Source: Lacinutrix sp. Bg11-31 (GTDB lineage: Bacteria > Bacteroidota > Bacteroidia > Flavobacteriales > Flavobacteriaceae). Taken from it: a stretch of 64,000 nt of DNA. A program made the translations under genes and the position numbers. The notes beneath the pieces were generated by a model. The model was not told the origin of the DNA. It did no database searches and saw only the letters and a program-made list of their open reading frames with translations. The stretch covers positions 434,001 through 498,000 of the forward strand of contig NZ_CP025118.1 in the NCBI RefSeq assembly GCF_002831665.1, given 5' to 3'. Below are positions 41,452 through 51,480 of this stretch, piece by piece; the stretch's first letter is position 1, and the number at the start of each line of letters is the position of its first letter.

Positions 41452-43182
41452 TTAGTTTAGTTTCAAATCATTAATGATATTATCAATCTTTGTTTCCAAT
41501 TGTTGTTCCGTTGCTTTAAAAGCAGACACATTGTCTAAAGTTGTATTTACACTTATATAGAACTTAATTTTTGGCTCTGTCCCGCTTGGTCTTAAAGCAA
41601 TTTTACTTCCATCCTCTGTATAGTAAATTAACACATTAGATTTGGGGATATCGATTGTAGTTGTTTCTCCTGTAACGGTGTTTTTTGAAACCGATAATTG
41701 ATAATCTTCAATTAAAACAACTTTAGAATTGTTTACTATTGTTAGCGGATTCTCACGAGCTTCAATCATCATTTGTTTTATTTCTTGTGCACCTTCAATT
41801 CCCTTTTTTGTTATAGAAATTAGGCGTTCTTTAAATAAACCATGTGCAACATAAAGCTTAATTAATTCTTGGTAAACACTACTGCCTTTCGCTTTTGCTT
41901 GAGCTGCAATTTCACATGCTAGTAAAGTGGCTGTAACGGCATCTTTATCGCGAACAAAATCGCCAACCATAAAACCAAAGCTTTCTTCTCCACCACCAAT
42001 AAAGTCTAGTTCTGGGAAGTCTTTAATCATTTTAGCAATCCATTTAAAACCGGTTAAACCAATTTTAGATTCTACGTTGTAAGATTTTGCTAAAACACTC
42101 ATCATTGGTGTAGAAACAATAGTACTTGCTATAAATTGTTTACCGTTTATTTTATCCTCATTTCGCCATTGTTTAAGTAAGAAATCCGTCATTAATAACA
42201 TGGCTTGATTTCCATTTAAAATAACAAGATTATTTTCTAAATCTCTAACAACAACACCCAATCTATCGCAATCTGGATCTGTACCAATTACTATATCGCC
42301 TTCGCTTTTATTTGCCAATTCCATTGCCATTTTTAAAGCCTCAGGCTCTTCAGGGTTTGGAGATACTACCGTTGGAAAATCGCCATTAGGTTCGCGTTGT
42401 TCTTCAACTATATTAACATTTGTGTAACCAGCACGTTTTAACGTTTCTGGTACTACAGTAATTGAAGTTCCATGAAGTGAAGTGAATACTAAGTTTAAAT
42501 TTTCTCTCGCTTCCGCGGAAGTATTAAAGCTTCCGTTTTTTACTGATGCATTAATAAAAACATCGTCAACTTCTTTACCTATATAATGGATTAACTCTTC
42601 ATTTGCATTAAATTTTATTTCTGCATAATCTAAATTATTAATAACATTAATAACTTCTCCATCTTGAGGTGGAACCAATTGTCCTCCATCTTGCCAATAT
42701 ACTTTGTAACCATTATATTCTGGAGGATTATGTGATGCTGTTAAAACAATACCACAGTGGCAGTTTAAATGTTTTAAAGCGAAAGATAATTCTGGAGTCG
42801 CACGAAGGTCTTCGAATAAAAAGACTTCAATATTATTTGCAGAAAACACGTCTGCAACCACTTTAGCTAAAGATTTGCTATTGTGTCTACAATCAAAAGC
42901 TATCGCAACTTTTAATGTTTCGTTTGGAAACACTTTATACAAGTAATCGCTAATACCTTGTGTGTTTTTTCCTAAAGTATATTTATTAATTCTATTAGTG
43001 CCAATTCCCATAACACCACGCATTCCACCAGTTCCAAACTCTAAATTTTTGTAAAATGATTCTTTTAGTTCTTTAGGATTTGTGCCTATAAGATCTTTTA
43101 TGTGTGATTGCGTGTCTTTGTCGAAAGCTGGAGTTAGCCAGGCATTGACTCTATTTAGTAATTCTGGTTCTATATGTATCAT
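41452..43182 (-). CDS. Phospho-sugar mutase (phosphoglucomutase/phosphomannomutase)
   Basis: A 576-residue alpha-D-phosphohexomutase that moves phosphate between C1 and C6 of hexoses. The four active-site loops are intact: the phosphoserine loop [13 protein letters not shown], the metal loop [10 protein letters not shown], the sugar-binding loop GGGEESFGF and the phosphate-binding loop [12 protein letters not shown]. Length and loop sequences fit the PGM2-like group. It supplies sugar phosphates for glycan and nucleotide-sugar synthesis, in keeping with the glycosyltransferase gene upstream. Confidence 0.94.
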   Translation of the reverse strand: MIHIEPELLNRVNAWLTPAFDKDTQSHIKDLIGTNPKELKESFYKNLEFGTGGMRGVMGIGTNRINKYTLGKNTQGISDYLYKVFPNETLKVAIAFDCRHNSKSLAKVVADVFSANNIEVFLFEDLRATPELSFALKHLNCHCGIVLTASHNPPEYNGYKVYWQDGGQLVPPQDGEVINVINNLDYAEIKFNANEELIHYIGKEVDDVFINASVKNGSFNTSAEARENLNLVFTSLHGTSITVVPETLKRAGYTNVNIVEEQREPNGDFPTVVSPNPEEPEALKMAMELANKSEGDIVIGTDPDCDRLGVVVRDLENNLVILNGNQAMLLMTDFLLKQWRNEDKINGKQFIASTIVSTPMMSVLAKSYNVESKIGLTGFKWIAKMIKDFPELDFIGGGEESFGFMVGDFVRDKDAVTATLLACEIAAQAKAKGSSVYQELIKLYVAHGLFKERLISITKKGIEGAQEIKQMMIEARENPLTIVNNSKVVLIEDYQLSVSKNTVTGETTTIDIPKSNVLIYYTEDGSKIALRPSGTEPKIKFYISVNTTLDNVSAFKATEQQLETKIDNIINDLKLN

Positions 43183-43238
43183 AGTTGTAAATTAATAGAA
43201 TGTAAAAGTAAGCATTATAAAAAATTTGTAAAGTAGTA

Positions 43239-44204
43239 TTAGTTTGAATTTTGGCCTTTTAGGTTTAACTCTTCCTTTACTAAATAACGTTTTTTATTTT
43301 GTTTAGAGCGTAAAATTATTTCGCCCAAAAAGCCAGCAATAAAAAATTGAGTACCAATAATCATCGTCACTAAAGCAATATAAAACTGTGGTCTTTCAGT
43401 AATTAATCGTCCTGTTTTATGAAAAAACAGTTTGTCGATTCCTAAGTATACAGAAAAAACAAAACCAATAGCAAACATAATTACACCTAAAGCACCAAAT
43501 AAATGCATTGGCCTTTTTCCAAAACGAGATATAAACCATATGGTAATTAAATCTAGAAATCCATTGATAAAACGTTCCATTCCAAATTTAGTTTCTCCAT
43601 ATTTTCTAGCTTGATGTTGTACTACTTGCTCACCAATTTTGGTAAAACCAGCGTTTTTAGCTAAAACAGGAATATAGCGATGCATTTCTCCATTTACATC
43701 TATGTGTTTAACAACAACATTCTTATAGGCTTTAAGTCCGCAATTAAAGTCATTAAGGGTTACTCCAGATGTTTTTCTGGCAGCCCAATTAAAAAGTTTA
43801 GAGGGTAAGTTTTTTGTAAATTTATTATCGTAACGTTTCTTCTTCCAACCAGAAACAAGGTCAAAATGCTCTGTAGTAATTTTGTTGTAAAGCGAAGGTA
43901 TTTCTTCTGGATTGTCTTGTAAATCTGCATCCATAGTAATAATAACATCACCTTGTGCTTTTTCGAATCCAGCGTGCAAGGCTTGAGATTTTCCAAAGTT
44001 TTTTAAAAACCTTATGCCTTTTACATTGGTATTGGTTTTAGAAAGTGCGTCTATAGTCTCCCAAGAACCATCTGTAGAACCATCGTCTATAAAGATTATT
44101 TCATAAGAAAAACGATTGGATTGCATAACTTTTGCAATCCAATCGTGTAATTCTGTGAGTGATTCTTGTTCGTTAAGTAGTGGTATGACTACAGATATAT
44201 CCAT
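43239..44204 (-). CDS. GT2 family glycosyltransferase, DPM1/ArnC-like
   Basis: A 321-residue membrane glycosyltransferase. The GT-A domain starts at once (ISVVIPLLNEQESL), with IIFIDDGSTDGSW and the metal-binding DADLQD. The C-terminal 90 residues hold two TM helices (LFGALGVIMFAIGFVFSVYL and FYIALVTMIIGTQFFIAGFL). This layout is that of polyprenyl-phosphate sugar transferases such as ArnC or GtrB. The sugar donor is not predictable. The DUF4199 gene is 37 bp upstream on the same strand. Confidence 0.92.
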   Translation of the reverse strand: MDISVVIPLLNEQESLTELHDWIAKVMQSNRFSYEIIFIDDGSTDGSWETIDALSKTNTNVKGIRFLKNFGKSQALHAGFEKAQGDVIITMDADLQDNPEEIPSLYNKITTEHFDLVSGWKKKRYDNKFTKNLPSKLFNWAARKTSGVTLNDFNCGLKAYKNVVVKHIDVNGEMHRYIPVLAKNAGFTKIGEQVVQHQARKYGETKFGMERFINGFLDLITIWFISRFGKRPMHLFGALGVIMFAIGFVFSVYLGIDKLFFHKTGRLITERPQFYIALVTMIIGTQFFIAGFLGEIILRSKQNKKRYLVKEELNLKGQNSN

Positions 44205-44241
44205 GTATTATTTTGAAATTGATACTTCAAATATAAAACTA

Positions 44242-44772
44242 TTATGCGTTTTCTGGGTCTCTTTTAACTATTAAAGCTACAATAAGACCTATTACTGCTT
44301 GAATAATTAAAAATATAGCATTAGATTGTAATTGAGGTGCAATAGAAAATTGATTTTTTTGAGCTTCCATTTGTTCTACAGCTGTGGCAACAGCTTCTTC
44401 TGGAGCATTAAAACTACGCATCATTTGTACTGAGGCTTCAATTGTTTTTTCTTTTAAAGCTAATGCAGCTTCAGGATCAACAAAGTTAAAAATTATTATA
44501 CTTATAACCATACTAATTAATATTCCAATAGCAACAGTAATAAAGTAAGAACTAAAGGCTTCTTTAAAGGTAATAAAGCCGTTTTGCATTTTTTTAGATT
44601 TTAAAGCAGAAACTATTCCAAATGCAATAATTGCAATAAATAGTATTATTCCTAGCCACCATTTAGTTAAAAGTTCAAGATAAAGAGCATAACCTAAAAT
44701 GGTAGTAAGAGCCATTAAGCCTCCTAAATATAGGCCAAGATTAATTGCAGATGATTTTGTTGAAGTTTCCAT
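44242..44772 (-). CDS. DUF4199 family membrane protein
   Basis: A 176-residue integral membrane protein with four TM helices: about 12-30, 37-55, 75-95 and 145-165. The amphipathic segment between helices 3 and 4 carries the FNAPEEAVATAVEQMEAQ region. This matches DUF4199, a family confined largely to Bacteroidota that often lies next to DPM1-like glycosyltransferases, as here. Function unknown. Confidence 0.88.
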   Translation of the reverse strand: METSTKSSAINLGLYLGGLMALTTILGYALYLELLTKWWLGIILFIAIIAFGIVSALKSKKMQNGFITFKEAFSSYFITVAIGILISMVISIIIFNFVDPEAALALKEKTIEASVQMMRSFNAPEEAVATAVEQMEAQKNQFSIAPQLQSNAIFLIIQAVIGLIVALIVKRDPENA

Positions 44773-44885
44773 ATTTTTGTAGTTTATTAGTTAATTATAA
44801 TAGTTAGTTGTCAAAGATAAAAAAACGTTACAGAAATAAGTTTAAATTATTTTAAAAAAAATAGTGTAGGTTTGTAAAAAATAAC

Positions 44886-44893
44886 TAAATTTG
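44886..44893 (+). promoter_or_regulatory. -7 box of the L31 gene
   Basis: TAAATTTG matches TAnnTTTG and lies 36 bp before the ATG at 44930. The -33 position reads GTG, a weak match. This box is inside what a naive reading would take as the extended N-terminus of L31, which supports the ATG at 44930. Confidence 0.5.
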
Positions 44894-44929
44894 CACCTCG
44901 AATTTAGAATACAATTAAAGCATAAAGCG

Positions 44930-45181
44930 ATGAAAAAAGGTATACATCCAGAAAATTATAGACTAGTAGCATTTAAAGACATGTCTAACGAAGACGTCTT
45001 TTTAACAAAATCTACAGCAAATACAAGTGAAACTATTGAAGTAGATGGTGTTGAGTATCCAGTAGTTAAAATGGAAATCTCAAGAACATCTCACCCATTT
45101 TACACTGGTAAATCTAAATTAATAGATACAGCTGGTCGTATTGACAAGTTCAAAACTAAATACGCTAAGTTTAAAAAATAA
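44930..45181 (+). CDS. rpmE2: Type B 50S ribosomal protein L31
   Basis: An 83-residue ribosomal protein starting [20 protein letters not shown]. The CxxC zinc motif of type A L31 is absent, and the loop [21 protein letters not shown] (in part [16 protein letters not shown]) is typical of type B. I chose the ATG at 44930; an in-frame TTG at 44891 would add 13 residues that are not conserved and overlap the promoter. A terminator follows. Confidence 0.96.
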   Translation: MKKGIHPENYRLVAFKDMSNEDVFLTKSTANTSETIEVDGVEYPVVKMEISRTSHPFYTGKSKLIDTAGRIDKFKTKYAKFKK

Positions 45182-45200
45182 TTTAGCTTGCAACATATTA

Positions 45201-45235
45201 AAAAGCCTTTCATATAAAATGAAAGGCTTTTTTGT
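45201..45235 (+). terminator. Intrinsic terminator after L31
   Basis: Perfect 13-bp stem AAAAGCCTTTCAT/ATGAAAGGCTTTT with a 5-nt loop and T-run. Confidence 0.92.
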
Positions 45236-45323
45236 TTTCTACAATTATACTATTTTTGTTTAAACCTTAAGCTTTAAGAAAGAATAAGCAAAACTTTATA
45301 ACTTTCAACTTTTTAACTATATT

Positions 45324-46499
45324 ATGAATTACATTCTCTTTGATGGCCCAGCAAGAAATCAATTGTTGCCATTTACTTATACACGACCAGTTGCAGATAT
45401 TAGAGTTGGTATTTTAACCATTCGTGAAAAATGGGAAATGCATTTACTAGTAACTACAACAACTGTTACAGAAGATTATTTGTCTATAAAATGGCCAATG
45501 GTAGAGATGGAAGCTAACGTAATGATTAATGCTTCGTTTTGTCCAACCGAAACTTTGGTTGATAAGATTAAAAGCTTGAAACGAAATGAGGCGATTTTTA
45601 AAGGAGAAGAGGTTATTGCTTTTTTTACTGAAGAAGATCAAGAAGATATAGATTTATCAACATTTGATGCTATAGAATTTGACGAAGATGTAATTACAAT
45701 AGAACATACTTGGGATGTTTTTGCTAAAAACGGAGAGGCTATTGCTCAAGATTTCGAATTACTAACTAAAGATAGAGAATCTCAACCAATACCAAAGTCT
45801 AATAACATAATTGCTCCTGAAAATATTTTTATTGAAGAAGGAGCAAAGCTTGAATTTGCAACACTTAATGCAAGTACAGGTCCTATTTATATTGGAAAAG
45901 ATGCCGAAATTATGGAAGGCAGTGTAGTTCGTGGACCATTAGCTTTGTGTGAAAATGCAACTTTAAAACTTGCTACAAAAATTTATGGAGCAACTACTGT
46001 TGGACCACATTGTAAAGTAGGAGGAGAAGTAAATAATTCTGTTTTATTTGGGTATTCTAATAAAGGACATGATGGCTTTTTAGGAAATTCTGTAATAGGA
46101 GAATGGTGTAATTTAGGTGCAGATACTAATAATTCTAACCTTAAAAATAATTATGCAGAGGTAAGACTTTGGGATTACGATACAGAAGGTTTTGCTAAAA
46201 CAGGCTTACAGTTTTGTGGTTTAATGATGGGAGACCATAGTAAATGTGGTATTAATACGATGTTTAATACAGGAACAGTTATAGGTGTTAATGCTAATGT
46301 TTTTGGTAGTGGCTTTCCCAGAAACTTCATACCAAGTTATAGTTGGGGAGGAAGTAGTGGTTTTACTACTTACTTAACTAAGAAAGCATTTGAGGTTTGT
46401 AAAGTTGTAATGTCTAGAAGAACTTTAGAATTTACCGAAGTAGACCAATCTATTTTAGAATATGTTTTTGAGGAGACTAAAAAATTTAGAAGAGAATAA
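45324..46499 (+). CDS. GlmU-like sugar nucleotidyltransferase family protein
   Basis: A 391-residue protein annotated in Bacteroidota as GlmU family. It opens with NYILFDGPARNQLLPFTYTRP (in part FDGPARNQLLPFTYTRP), a diverged nucleotidyltransferase N-terminus. The C-terminal half is a left-handed parallel beta-helix of hexapeptide repeats (GPIYIGKDAEIMEGSVVRGP, FLGNSVIGEWCNLGADTNNS) as in acyl- and nucleotidyltransferases. The classic LxxGxGTRM loop of true GlmU is missing, so the nucleotidyltransferase activity is uncertain. A -7 like TATTTTTG box lies at 45251-45258. Confidence 0.85.
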   Translation: MNYILFDGPARNQLLPFTYTRPVADIRVGILTIREKWEMHLLVTTTTVTEDYLSIKWPMVEMEANVMINASFCPTETLVDKIKSLKRNEAIFKGEEVIAFFTEEDQEDIDLSTFDAIEFDEDVITIEHTWDVFAKNGEAIAQDFELLTKDRESQPIPKSNNIIAPENIFIEEGAKLEFATLNASTGPIYIGKDAEIMEGSVVRGPLALCENATLKLATKIYGATTVGPHCKVGGEVNNSVLFGYSNKGHDGFLGNSVIGEWCNLGADTNNSNLKNNYAEVRLWDYDTEGFAKTGLQFCGLMMGDHSKCGINTMFNTGTVIGVNANVFGSGFPRNFIPSYSWGGSSGFTTYLTKKAFEVCKVVMSRRTLEFTEVDQSILEYVFEETKKFRRE

Positions 46500-46538
46500 A
46501 TATATTTAATAAGTCTTTATTTATTAAATATATTTTTT
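46498..46538 (+). terminator. AT-rich hairpin after the GlmU-like gene
   Basis: Perfect 15-bp inverted repeat AAATATATTTAATAA around an 8-nt loop, then a T-run. The stem has no G-C pairs, so it is a weak terminator by usual rules but its perfection and position are suggestive. Confidence 0.5.
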
Positions 46539-46563
46539 TACATTGGTTACCCCAATTACCAAT

Positions 46564-47295
46564 ATGAAATTTATTTTTAAAAATACATTTAGATTTTCAA
46601 TTCTATATATAATTTTATATTTTTTAGATGCCCTTTTTAAGAATAATGATGCGTTATATTCCTATAGATATATTTCAAAAATATTATTAGGTTTAAGCTT
46701 ATTACTGTTTTATCTTTATAATACTTATCAAAAAGATTTTAATAAAAAGAGACTGGTTATTGCTGCCTTAAGTTTATTTGTTATTGGAAATTTTTTTTTT
46801 ATAACAGGAGACAATGGTAATATATTGCATTTTGTTATTGCAGCTTTATTATTTGTTATTGCCAAAATATGCTATTCTGTACGATTCTTAAATAATGAAG
46901 TTTTTATAATAAATAAATTAATTCCTTTTCTACTTTTCTGTTTTACTTATATGAGTATTATTATCTTTATGGTTTATAGTAATTTAGAAGGGTTTTTTGT
47001 GCCGCTACTCATTTATTTGTTTGTTTCAATGTTGTTAATGCAATTTGCTTATTTAAGAAAAAGAGAGGTTAACACTATTAGTTTTTGGCTAGTAATCATA
47101 GGAGTTGTGTCATTTATGCTTGCAGATAGTATTAACATACTTAAAATGTTTTATAATCCATTAATAGCTTACAATAAGATTACAGTTATGTTTTTTTATT
47201 GTTTAGCACAATATCTAATAGTCTTAGGGATTTTAAAAGAAACTAATAATAATAATAATAAAGAGAATCTCGATAGAAAAAATAAGTTAAATTAG
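46564..47295 (+). CDS. YhhN/TMEM86-like membrane protein, copy 1
   Basis: A 243-residue polytopic membrane protein with about eight TM helices. The pattern of the YhhN (lysoplasmalogenase-like) family is visible in FVIGNFFFITGDNGN, FVIAKICYSVRF and the C-terminal MLADSINILKMF and FFYCLAQYLIVLGILKE. The acidic residues in GD and ADS are those expected in the family. I prefer the ATG at 46564 to an upstream TTG at 46543. It is the first of three tandem paralogs. Activity as a lysoplasmalogenase is not shown for flavobacterial members. Confidence 0.72.
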   Translation: MKFIFKNTFRFSILYIILYFLDALFKNNDALYSYRYISKILLGLSLLLFYLYNTYQKDFNKKRLVIAALSLFVIGNFFFITGDNGNILHFVIAALLFVIAKICYSVRFLNNEVFIINKLIPFLLFCFTYMSIIIFMVYSNLEGFFVPLLIYLFVSMLLMQFAYLRKREVNTISFWLVIIGVVSFMLADSINILKMFYNPLIAYNKITVMFFYCLAQYLIVLGILKETNNNNNKENLDRKNKLN

Positions 47296-47362
47296 GTTTA
47301 AATTATTCTTTGTTTCCTTATTTTTTTTAAGAATATATTAATAAATAATTTTGAAGCTCAAA

Positions 47363-48064
47363 ATGCTTGACAATTTTTTCAATATTAAAAAACCATATTT
47401 TGTAACCGGTTATTTTTCAATTTTATTTATAGATCTTTTATGTAAATTATATTTGGATCCGATTCCATATAGATATATTACTAAATCACTCCTTATGATT
47501 TTATTAATAGTCTTTTATTTAAAAAATTATAATAAAAACGATAAAAAAAAGCACTATTTTACTTTTTTGGCTTTGTTTCTATTTTGGACAGCAAGTGTTA
47601 GTATAATTAATCATATTAATAATTTGAATTTTATTATTAGTATGTTGTTTTTTATTTTGGCTAAGATTATGTATTGTTTTCGGTTTACTAATAATAGGGA
47701 TTTTAAAATTTCAAGATTAGTGCCATTTTTAGCTGGAGGTTTTGTTTTTATGGTATCAGTTCTCTCTCTTATTTATAAAGGTTTGGGTGATTTTTTTATA
47801 CCAGTTTTAATCTACTTTTTTGTTTCCTTATTATTATGCATATTTGCTTATTTAAGAAAGGGCGATGTTAATACTAAAAGTTATAATCTTGTATTGATAG
47901 CTATGTTTTTTTTAATACTTTCTGAAGTTATTATGGGTGTAAAAACATATTATAGGCCACTTCCTTTTCAAAATATTTCTGTTATGCTTTTTTATGGGAT
48001 AGCTCAGTTTTTGATTGTTTACGGCATTTTGATTGAAGTGAAAATTGCTAAAGAAAACAGTTAA
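47363..48064 (+). CDS. YhhN/TMEM86-like membrane protein, copy 2
   Basis: A 233-residue paralog of the preceding gene, with the same TM layout and matching segments (PYRYITKSLLMILLIVFYL, FFILAKIMYCFRF, LICIFAYLRKGDVNT-type loop seen here as IFAYLRKGDVNTKSY, FYGIAQFLIVYGILIEV). The acidic residues that mark the first copy are changed: GD becomes the ASVSIINH region and ADS becomes SEV. The copy may therefore have lost enzymatic function. ATG at 47363 is preferred to a TTG at 47351. Confidence 0.7.
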   Translation: MLDNFFNIKKPYFVTGYFSILFIDLLCKLYLDPIPYRYITKSLLMILLIVFYLKNYNKNDKKKHYFTFLALFLFWTASVSIINHINNLNFIISMLFFILAKIMYCFRFTNNRDFKISRLVPFLAGGFVFMVSVLSLIYKGLGDFFIPVLIYFFVSLLLCIFAYLRKGDVNTKSYNLVLIAMFFLILSEVIMGVKTYYRPLPFQNISVMLFYGIAQFLIVYGILIEVKIAKENS

Positions 48065-48100
48065 TAAAAATTAAATTGTAGAATAAAAGAGACTAATGAT

Positions 48101-48673
48101 ATGGCTATTATAAAAGTTGTATTCATCAACAAACCTTGTTTTTCTATAGCATTTTTCATTATTTTGTTTTCAGATATTTTTGTAAAATTAAATTTTTGAA
48201 ACTGTGCTATAAAGGTTAATCACAAAACCATTAGTTGTTTTGTCTCTATTGTAATTTTTTTATTATTAGTAAGCTGTCTTAAGCTAGACGCTTTTATAAC
48301 AAACAGGGTTTTAAAATTCTTAGATTACTGCCTTTCCTTTTGGTATGTTTTATATATCTAATTTTTATTATGCTGTTAGTCTTAGGTAATTTAGGTGTAT
48401 TTTTCCCTACTATATTTATATTCGTGTTTAATAGTATTATTATTTGCTTATTTAAGAAAAGGAGCTATAAATAATAAAAGTTATACTATTATTTTAGTGA
48501 GTGTAACAATAGCCGTTTTATGTGAGAGTATTACATTAATATATTCTTTTTATTATAAAGAGTTTCCTTTTTACAAAAGATTAGTAATGATGCTTTATGG
48601 AATATCGCAATATTTTTTTATTACAGACTTAGTTGAAGAAGGGAGTCTAGAAAAAGATACAGTTACTCTTTAG
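48101..48673 (+). pseudogene. Decayed third copy of the YhhN-like gene
   Basis: From 48101 a short reading (MAIIKVVFINKPCFSIAFF, ending SDIFVKLNF then TGA) aligns with the N-terminus of copy 2. The middle is disrupted. From about 48300 RGFKILRLLPFLLVCFIYL aligns with RDFKISRLVPFLAGGFVFM of copy 2. After another frameshift near 48420, the open frame 48395-48673 carries LLFAYLRKGAINNKSY and the C-terminal helices. Several frameshifts and stops show a dead gene. Its end overlaps the 3' end of the peptide-binding protein gene by 11 bp. Confidence 0.82.
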
Positions 48674-50276
48674 TAACATGTTTTAACTCTAACATATTTA
48701 TAGGGTTTATGCCTAAATTATTTACATTCTGTTGTGTAAATCTAACGACTTCATCATAGTATAATGGAACAATAGGAGCTTCTTGCATAACTATACTATC
48801 CATTTTAGTATAAAGTATTTCTCTAGTTTTGGTGTTAGTTTCAGAAAATGATTGAGTATACAGCGTATTAAATTCTTCACTTTTAAAGTGCGTATAATTT
48901 GGGCCATTTGGTGCAAAATTATCACTATAATAAAGCGATAAGTAATTTTGAGCATCTGGATAATCTGCAACCCAACTGGCTCTAAATAAATCGAGTTTGC
49001 CATTTGCCTTAGCACCTTTTAAAGTAGATGCAGGAATAACATCTACATTAACTATTAAGCCTGTTTTTTGTAATTCTCGTTGTATATACTCGCAGAAATT
49101 TAAATAGTTACTTGTAGTTGTAATGGTTATTTCTGGAGTATTGATACCTGTTTCATTTTTAAATTGATTAATTAACTCTTTAGATTTGTCAGGGTCATAA
49201 GTGTAGCCAATATTAGCATTATAGCCAGGTAATCCTTTAGGTATAAAACCACCATTTGCAGGAATACCAATACCATTTCTCAAGTACGTCATCATTTTTT
49301 GCCTATCGAAACCATAATTTACGGCTTGTCTAATTAATTTCGATTGCATTTCTGGAACTTTAGAATCCATGTAAAATGCTAAATACTCAGTGTTTAAATA
49401 AGGTCCACGAATCAGGTTAATAGTTTTGTATTTTGCTCTTAACTCACCTTTACTTGTTAGTATATCGTCTTGATAAGAAGCGTCTAAAGAATTTAAAAAA
49501 TCTAAATTACCTTGAATAAATTGTAAAAATTCACTTTGTTTATCTGGTAAAAAAGTAATGGCAATAGCTTCTAAATATGGTAATTTTTTGCCTTTATCGT
49601 CTTTCTCGAAATAATTGTTATTCTTCCTAAAAACAAGTTTAATATTTTCTTCCCAACGTTTAAATTTAAAAGGTCCAGTGCCAATTGGGTTTGCTCTAAA
49701 ATCTGTTCCAAAGTGCTCTACAATTTCTTTTGGTACCACAGAGCAGTATTTCATGGTAAGTAAGCCTAAAAAAGCAGGAAATGGCTGTTTTAGTTTAACT
49801 ATAAAAGTACTATCGTTCTCTGCTGAAAAACGATCCACTTTATTTAAAACCCAACGACCAGAAGAAGCAATCTTTTTATCGATTAGTCTATTAAAACTAT
49901 ACTCGAAATCTGAAGCTTTTACTGTACGTGTAGAATCTTTGCCAAACAATTTGTGTTTGTGAAAATAAACATTGTGTCTAAGTGAAAAAGAGTAGGTGAG
50001 TGCGTCTTGAGAAACTGTCCAACTTTTAGCTATACTTGGTTGTACATTTAAAGCATTGTCCATTTGTACTAAACCATTAAATAATTGGTTTACAGCCCAA
50101 ATATCGGCATTGTCTTTAGCAAAAGCAGGATCTAGTGATCCAATATTTTTATGTTCGTTATATCTAAATACTTGGTTTAGATTATTTTCGTTTTTAGTAT
50201 TTCCGCAGGAAAAAAACAAAAAAAATAACAGTAAGAGTAGTATGTATTTAATAGTCGTATTAATATTTAAATCCAT
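48663..50276 (-). CDS. Peptide/oligosaccharide ABC transporter substrate-binding lipoprotein
   Basis: A 537-residue SBP family 5 (DppA/OppA-like) protein. Lipobox LFFSC (Cys24) is followed by YNEHKNIGSLDPAFAKD, the N-terminal family signature, and by TVSQDALTYSFSLRHNVYFH, ANPIGTGPFKFKRW and the RQAVNYGFDRQKM hinge region. No permease or ATPase gene is adjacent, so it must work with components encoded elsewhere or act alone. It is convergent with the YhhN-like genes. Confidence 0.93.
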   Translation of the reverse strand: MDLNINTTIKYILLLLLFFLFFSCGNTKNENNLNQVFRYNEHKNIGSLDPAFAKDNADIWAVNQLFNGLVQMDNALNVQPSIAKSWTVSQDALTYSFSLRHNVYFHKHKLFGKDSTRTVKASDFEYSFNRLIDKKIASSGRWVLNKVDRFSAENDSTFIVKLKQPFPAFLGLLTMKYCSVVPKEIVEHFGTDFRANPIGTGPFKFKRWEENIKLVFRKNNNYFEKDDKGKKLPYLEAIAITFLPDKQSEFLQFIQGNLDFLNSLDASYQDDILTSKGELRAKYKTINLIRGPYLNTEYLAFYMDSKVPEMQSKLIRQAVNYGFDRQKMMTYLRNGIGIPANGGFIPKGLPGYNANIGYTYDPDKSKELINQFKNETGINTPEITITTTSNYLNFCEYIQRELQKTGLIVNVDVIPASTLKGAKANGKLDLFRASWVADYPDAQNYLSLYYSDNFAPNGPNYTHFKSEEFNTLYTQSFSETNTKTREILYTKMDSIVMQEAPIVPLYYDEVVRFTQQNVNNLGINPINMLELKHVTKE

Positions 50277-50550
50277 AATTAATATTTTGCCTTCAAGTGT
50301 TGCTTATCAGTTTTAGTGTGTTGTCTTTTAACTTATTTGTAAAAAATGTAAGTTGTAAGTAAAACACGAATATTTAAATAAAGTTGGGAGTAAATATATA
50401 AATTCTAACCTAGGAATAAACTTAAAAAATTAGATTAAATACCAAAAAACAAAGCTATTACTTCTATTCTACGATCGAGTTTTTTAGTTTAATTAATGAG
50501 ATTGATTATTTTTTATTTATATTTAACATTAATAATTAAATTTTAAAATC

Positions 50551-51396
50551 ATGAAAAAAAACTACATTTTATTATTACTACTCGTTGCATTTGGTTTACA
50601 ACTTAATGCACAAACAGCTTGCTCGGTAGGTAACGATGCTCCTGTGTCTAGTATTGTATACACAAACCCTGAAAACAATAACCAAAATGTGGCATTCGAT
50701 TTCCCTGTTGACGCCTATACTCAGTTTGCTTTAACATCTATAACAGTTAAAATGGCTACTGCAGATTTGGCTACTCTAAACCCTACAGGAGATATTACTG
50801 TTTATAGTGAAGTAGGTGGTATTCCAGGTACTGTTGTAAGTTCAGAAACTATTACACCAACTGTGGTTACAGAAACTCCAATATCTACCTTTGCTATTTA
50901 TACTGTTACTTTTACTTTTACTACACCTGTAGTTTTAGATAATACAGCAGGAGCTACAGTTGCTAATTATTGGATAGGTTTTGTAATGGGTAATACAGTT
51001 AATGGAGATACAGGAGTTACAGCTGGTGCTCTAGTTGCAGGGCAAGCTTATGCTTCTAAAAGTGATACTACTGCTGGTGTTTGGGCTGTTACTACTACAG
51101 CACCATTATTAGATGGAACTTATACTTTTACAGGAACTTGTTTATTACTAGGCGTAGAAGAGTTTTCTCTAAATGATGTTTCAATATCTCCAAACCCAAG
51201 TAAAGATTTTATTAATATTAAGATGAATAACCCAAAAAGTATTGAAAAAGTAGAAGTGTTCGATATTACTGGGAAACGCGTTTTAAACTTTAATAATACT
51301 ACAAAAATTAACATTACTAACTTAGGTAATGGTGTATATATGTTACGTGTACAAACAGACAAAGGAAGCGTAACTAAAAAAATAATTAAAAATTAA
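50551..51396 (+). CDS. T9SS-exported protein with unassigned beta domain
   Basis: A 281-residue protein: signal peptide ending near LNAQ, a Thr/Val-rich beta-sandwich-like domain (about 22-200) with the segment DITVYSEVGGIPGTVV, and a T9SS type A tail (VSISPNPSKDFINIKM to KKIIKN). The domain resembles the jelly-roll modules found in many bacteroidetal surface proteins, but I cannot name a family. Function unknown. The 274 bp upstream hold no recognisable feature. Confidence 0.82.
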   Translation: MKKNYILLLLLVAFGLQLNAQTACSVGNDAPVSSIVYTNPENNNQNVAFDFPVDAYTQFALTSITVKMATADLATLNPTGDITVYSEVGGIPGTVVSSETITPTVVTETPISTFAIYTVTFTFTTPVVLDNTAGATVANYWIGFVMGNTVNGDTGVTAGALVAGQAYASKSDTTAGVWAVTTTAPLLDGTYTFTGTCLLLGVEEFSLNDVSISPNPSKDFINIKMNNPKSIEKVEVFDITGKRVLNFNNTTKINITNLGNGVYMLRVQTDKGSVTKKIIKN

Positions 51397-51416
51397 GTTA
51401 TTTATTTTTTAGAATA

Positions 51417-51450
51417 AAAGAGCGTTTTAACTAATTAAAACGCTCTTTTT
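51417..51450 (+). terminator. Intrinsic terminator after the T9SS protein gene
   Basis: Perfect 15-bp stem AAAAGAGCGTTTTAA/TTAAAACGCTCTTTT with a 4-nt loop and T-run. A -7 like TAATTTTG box for mtaB begins four bases later at 51454. Confidence 0.92.
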
Positions 51451-51480
51451 ATGTAATTTTGTGGCGTTTATTATATTTTC

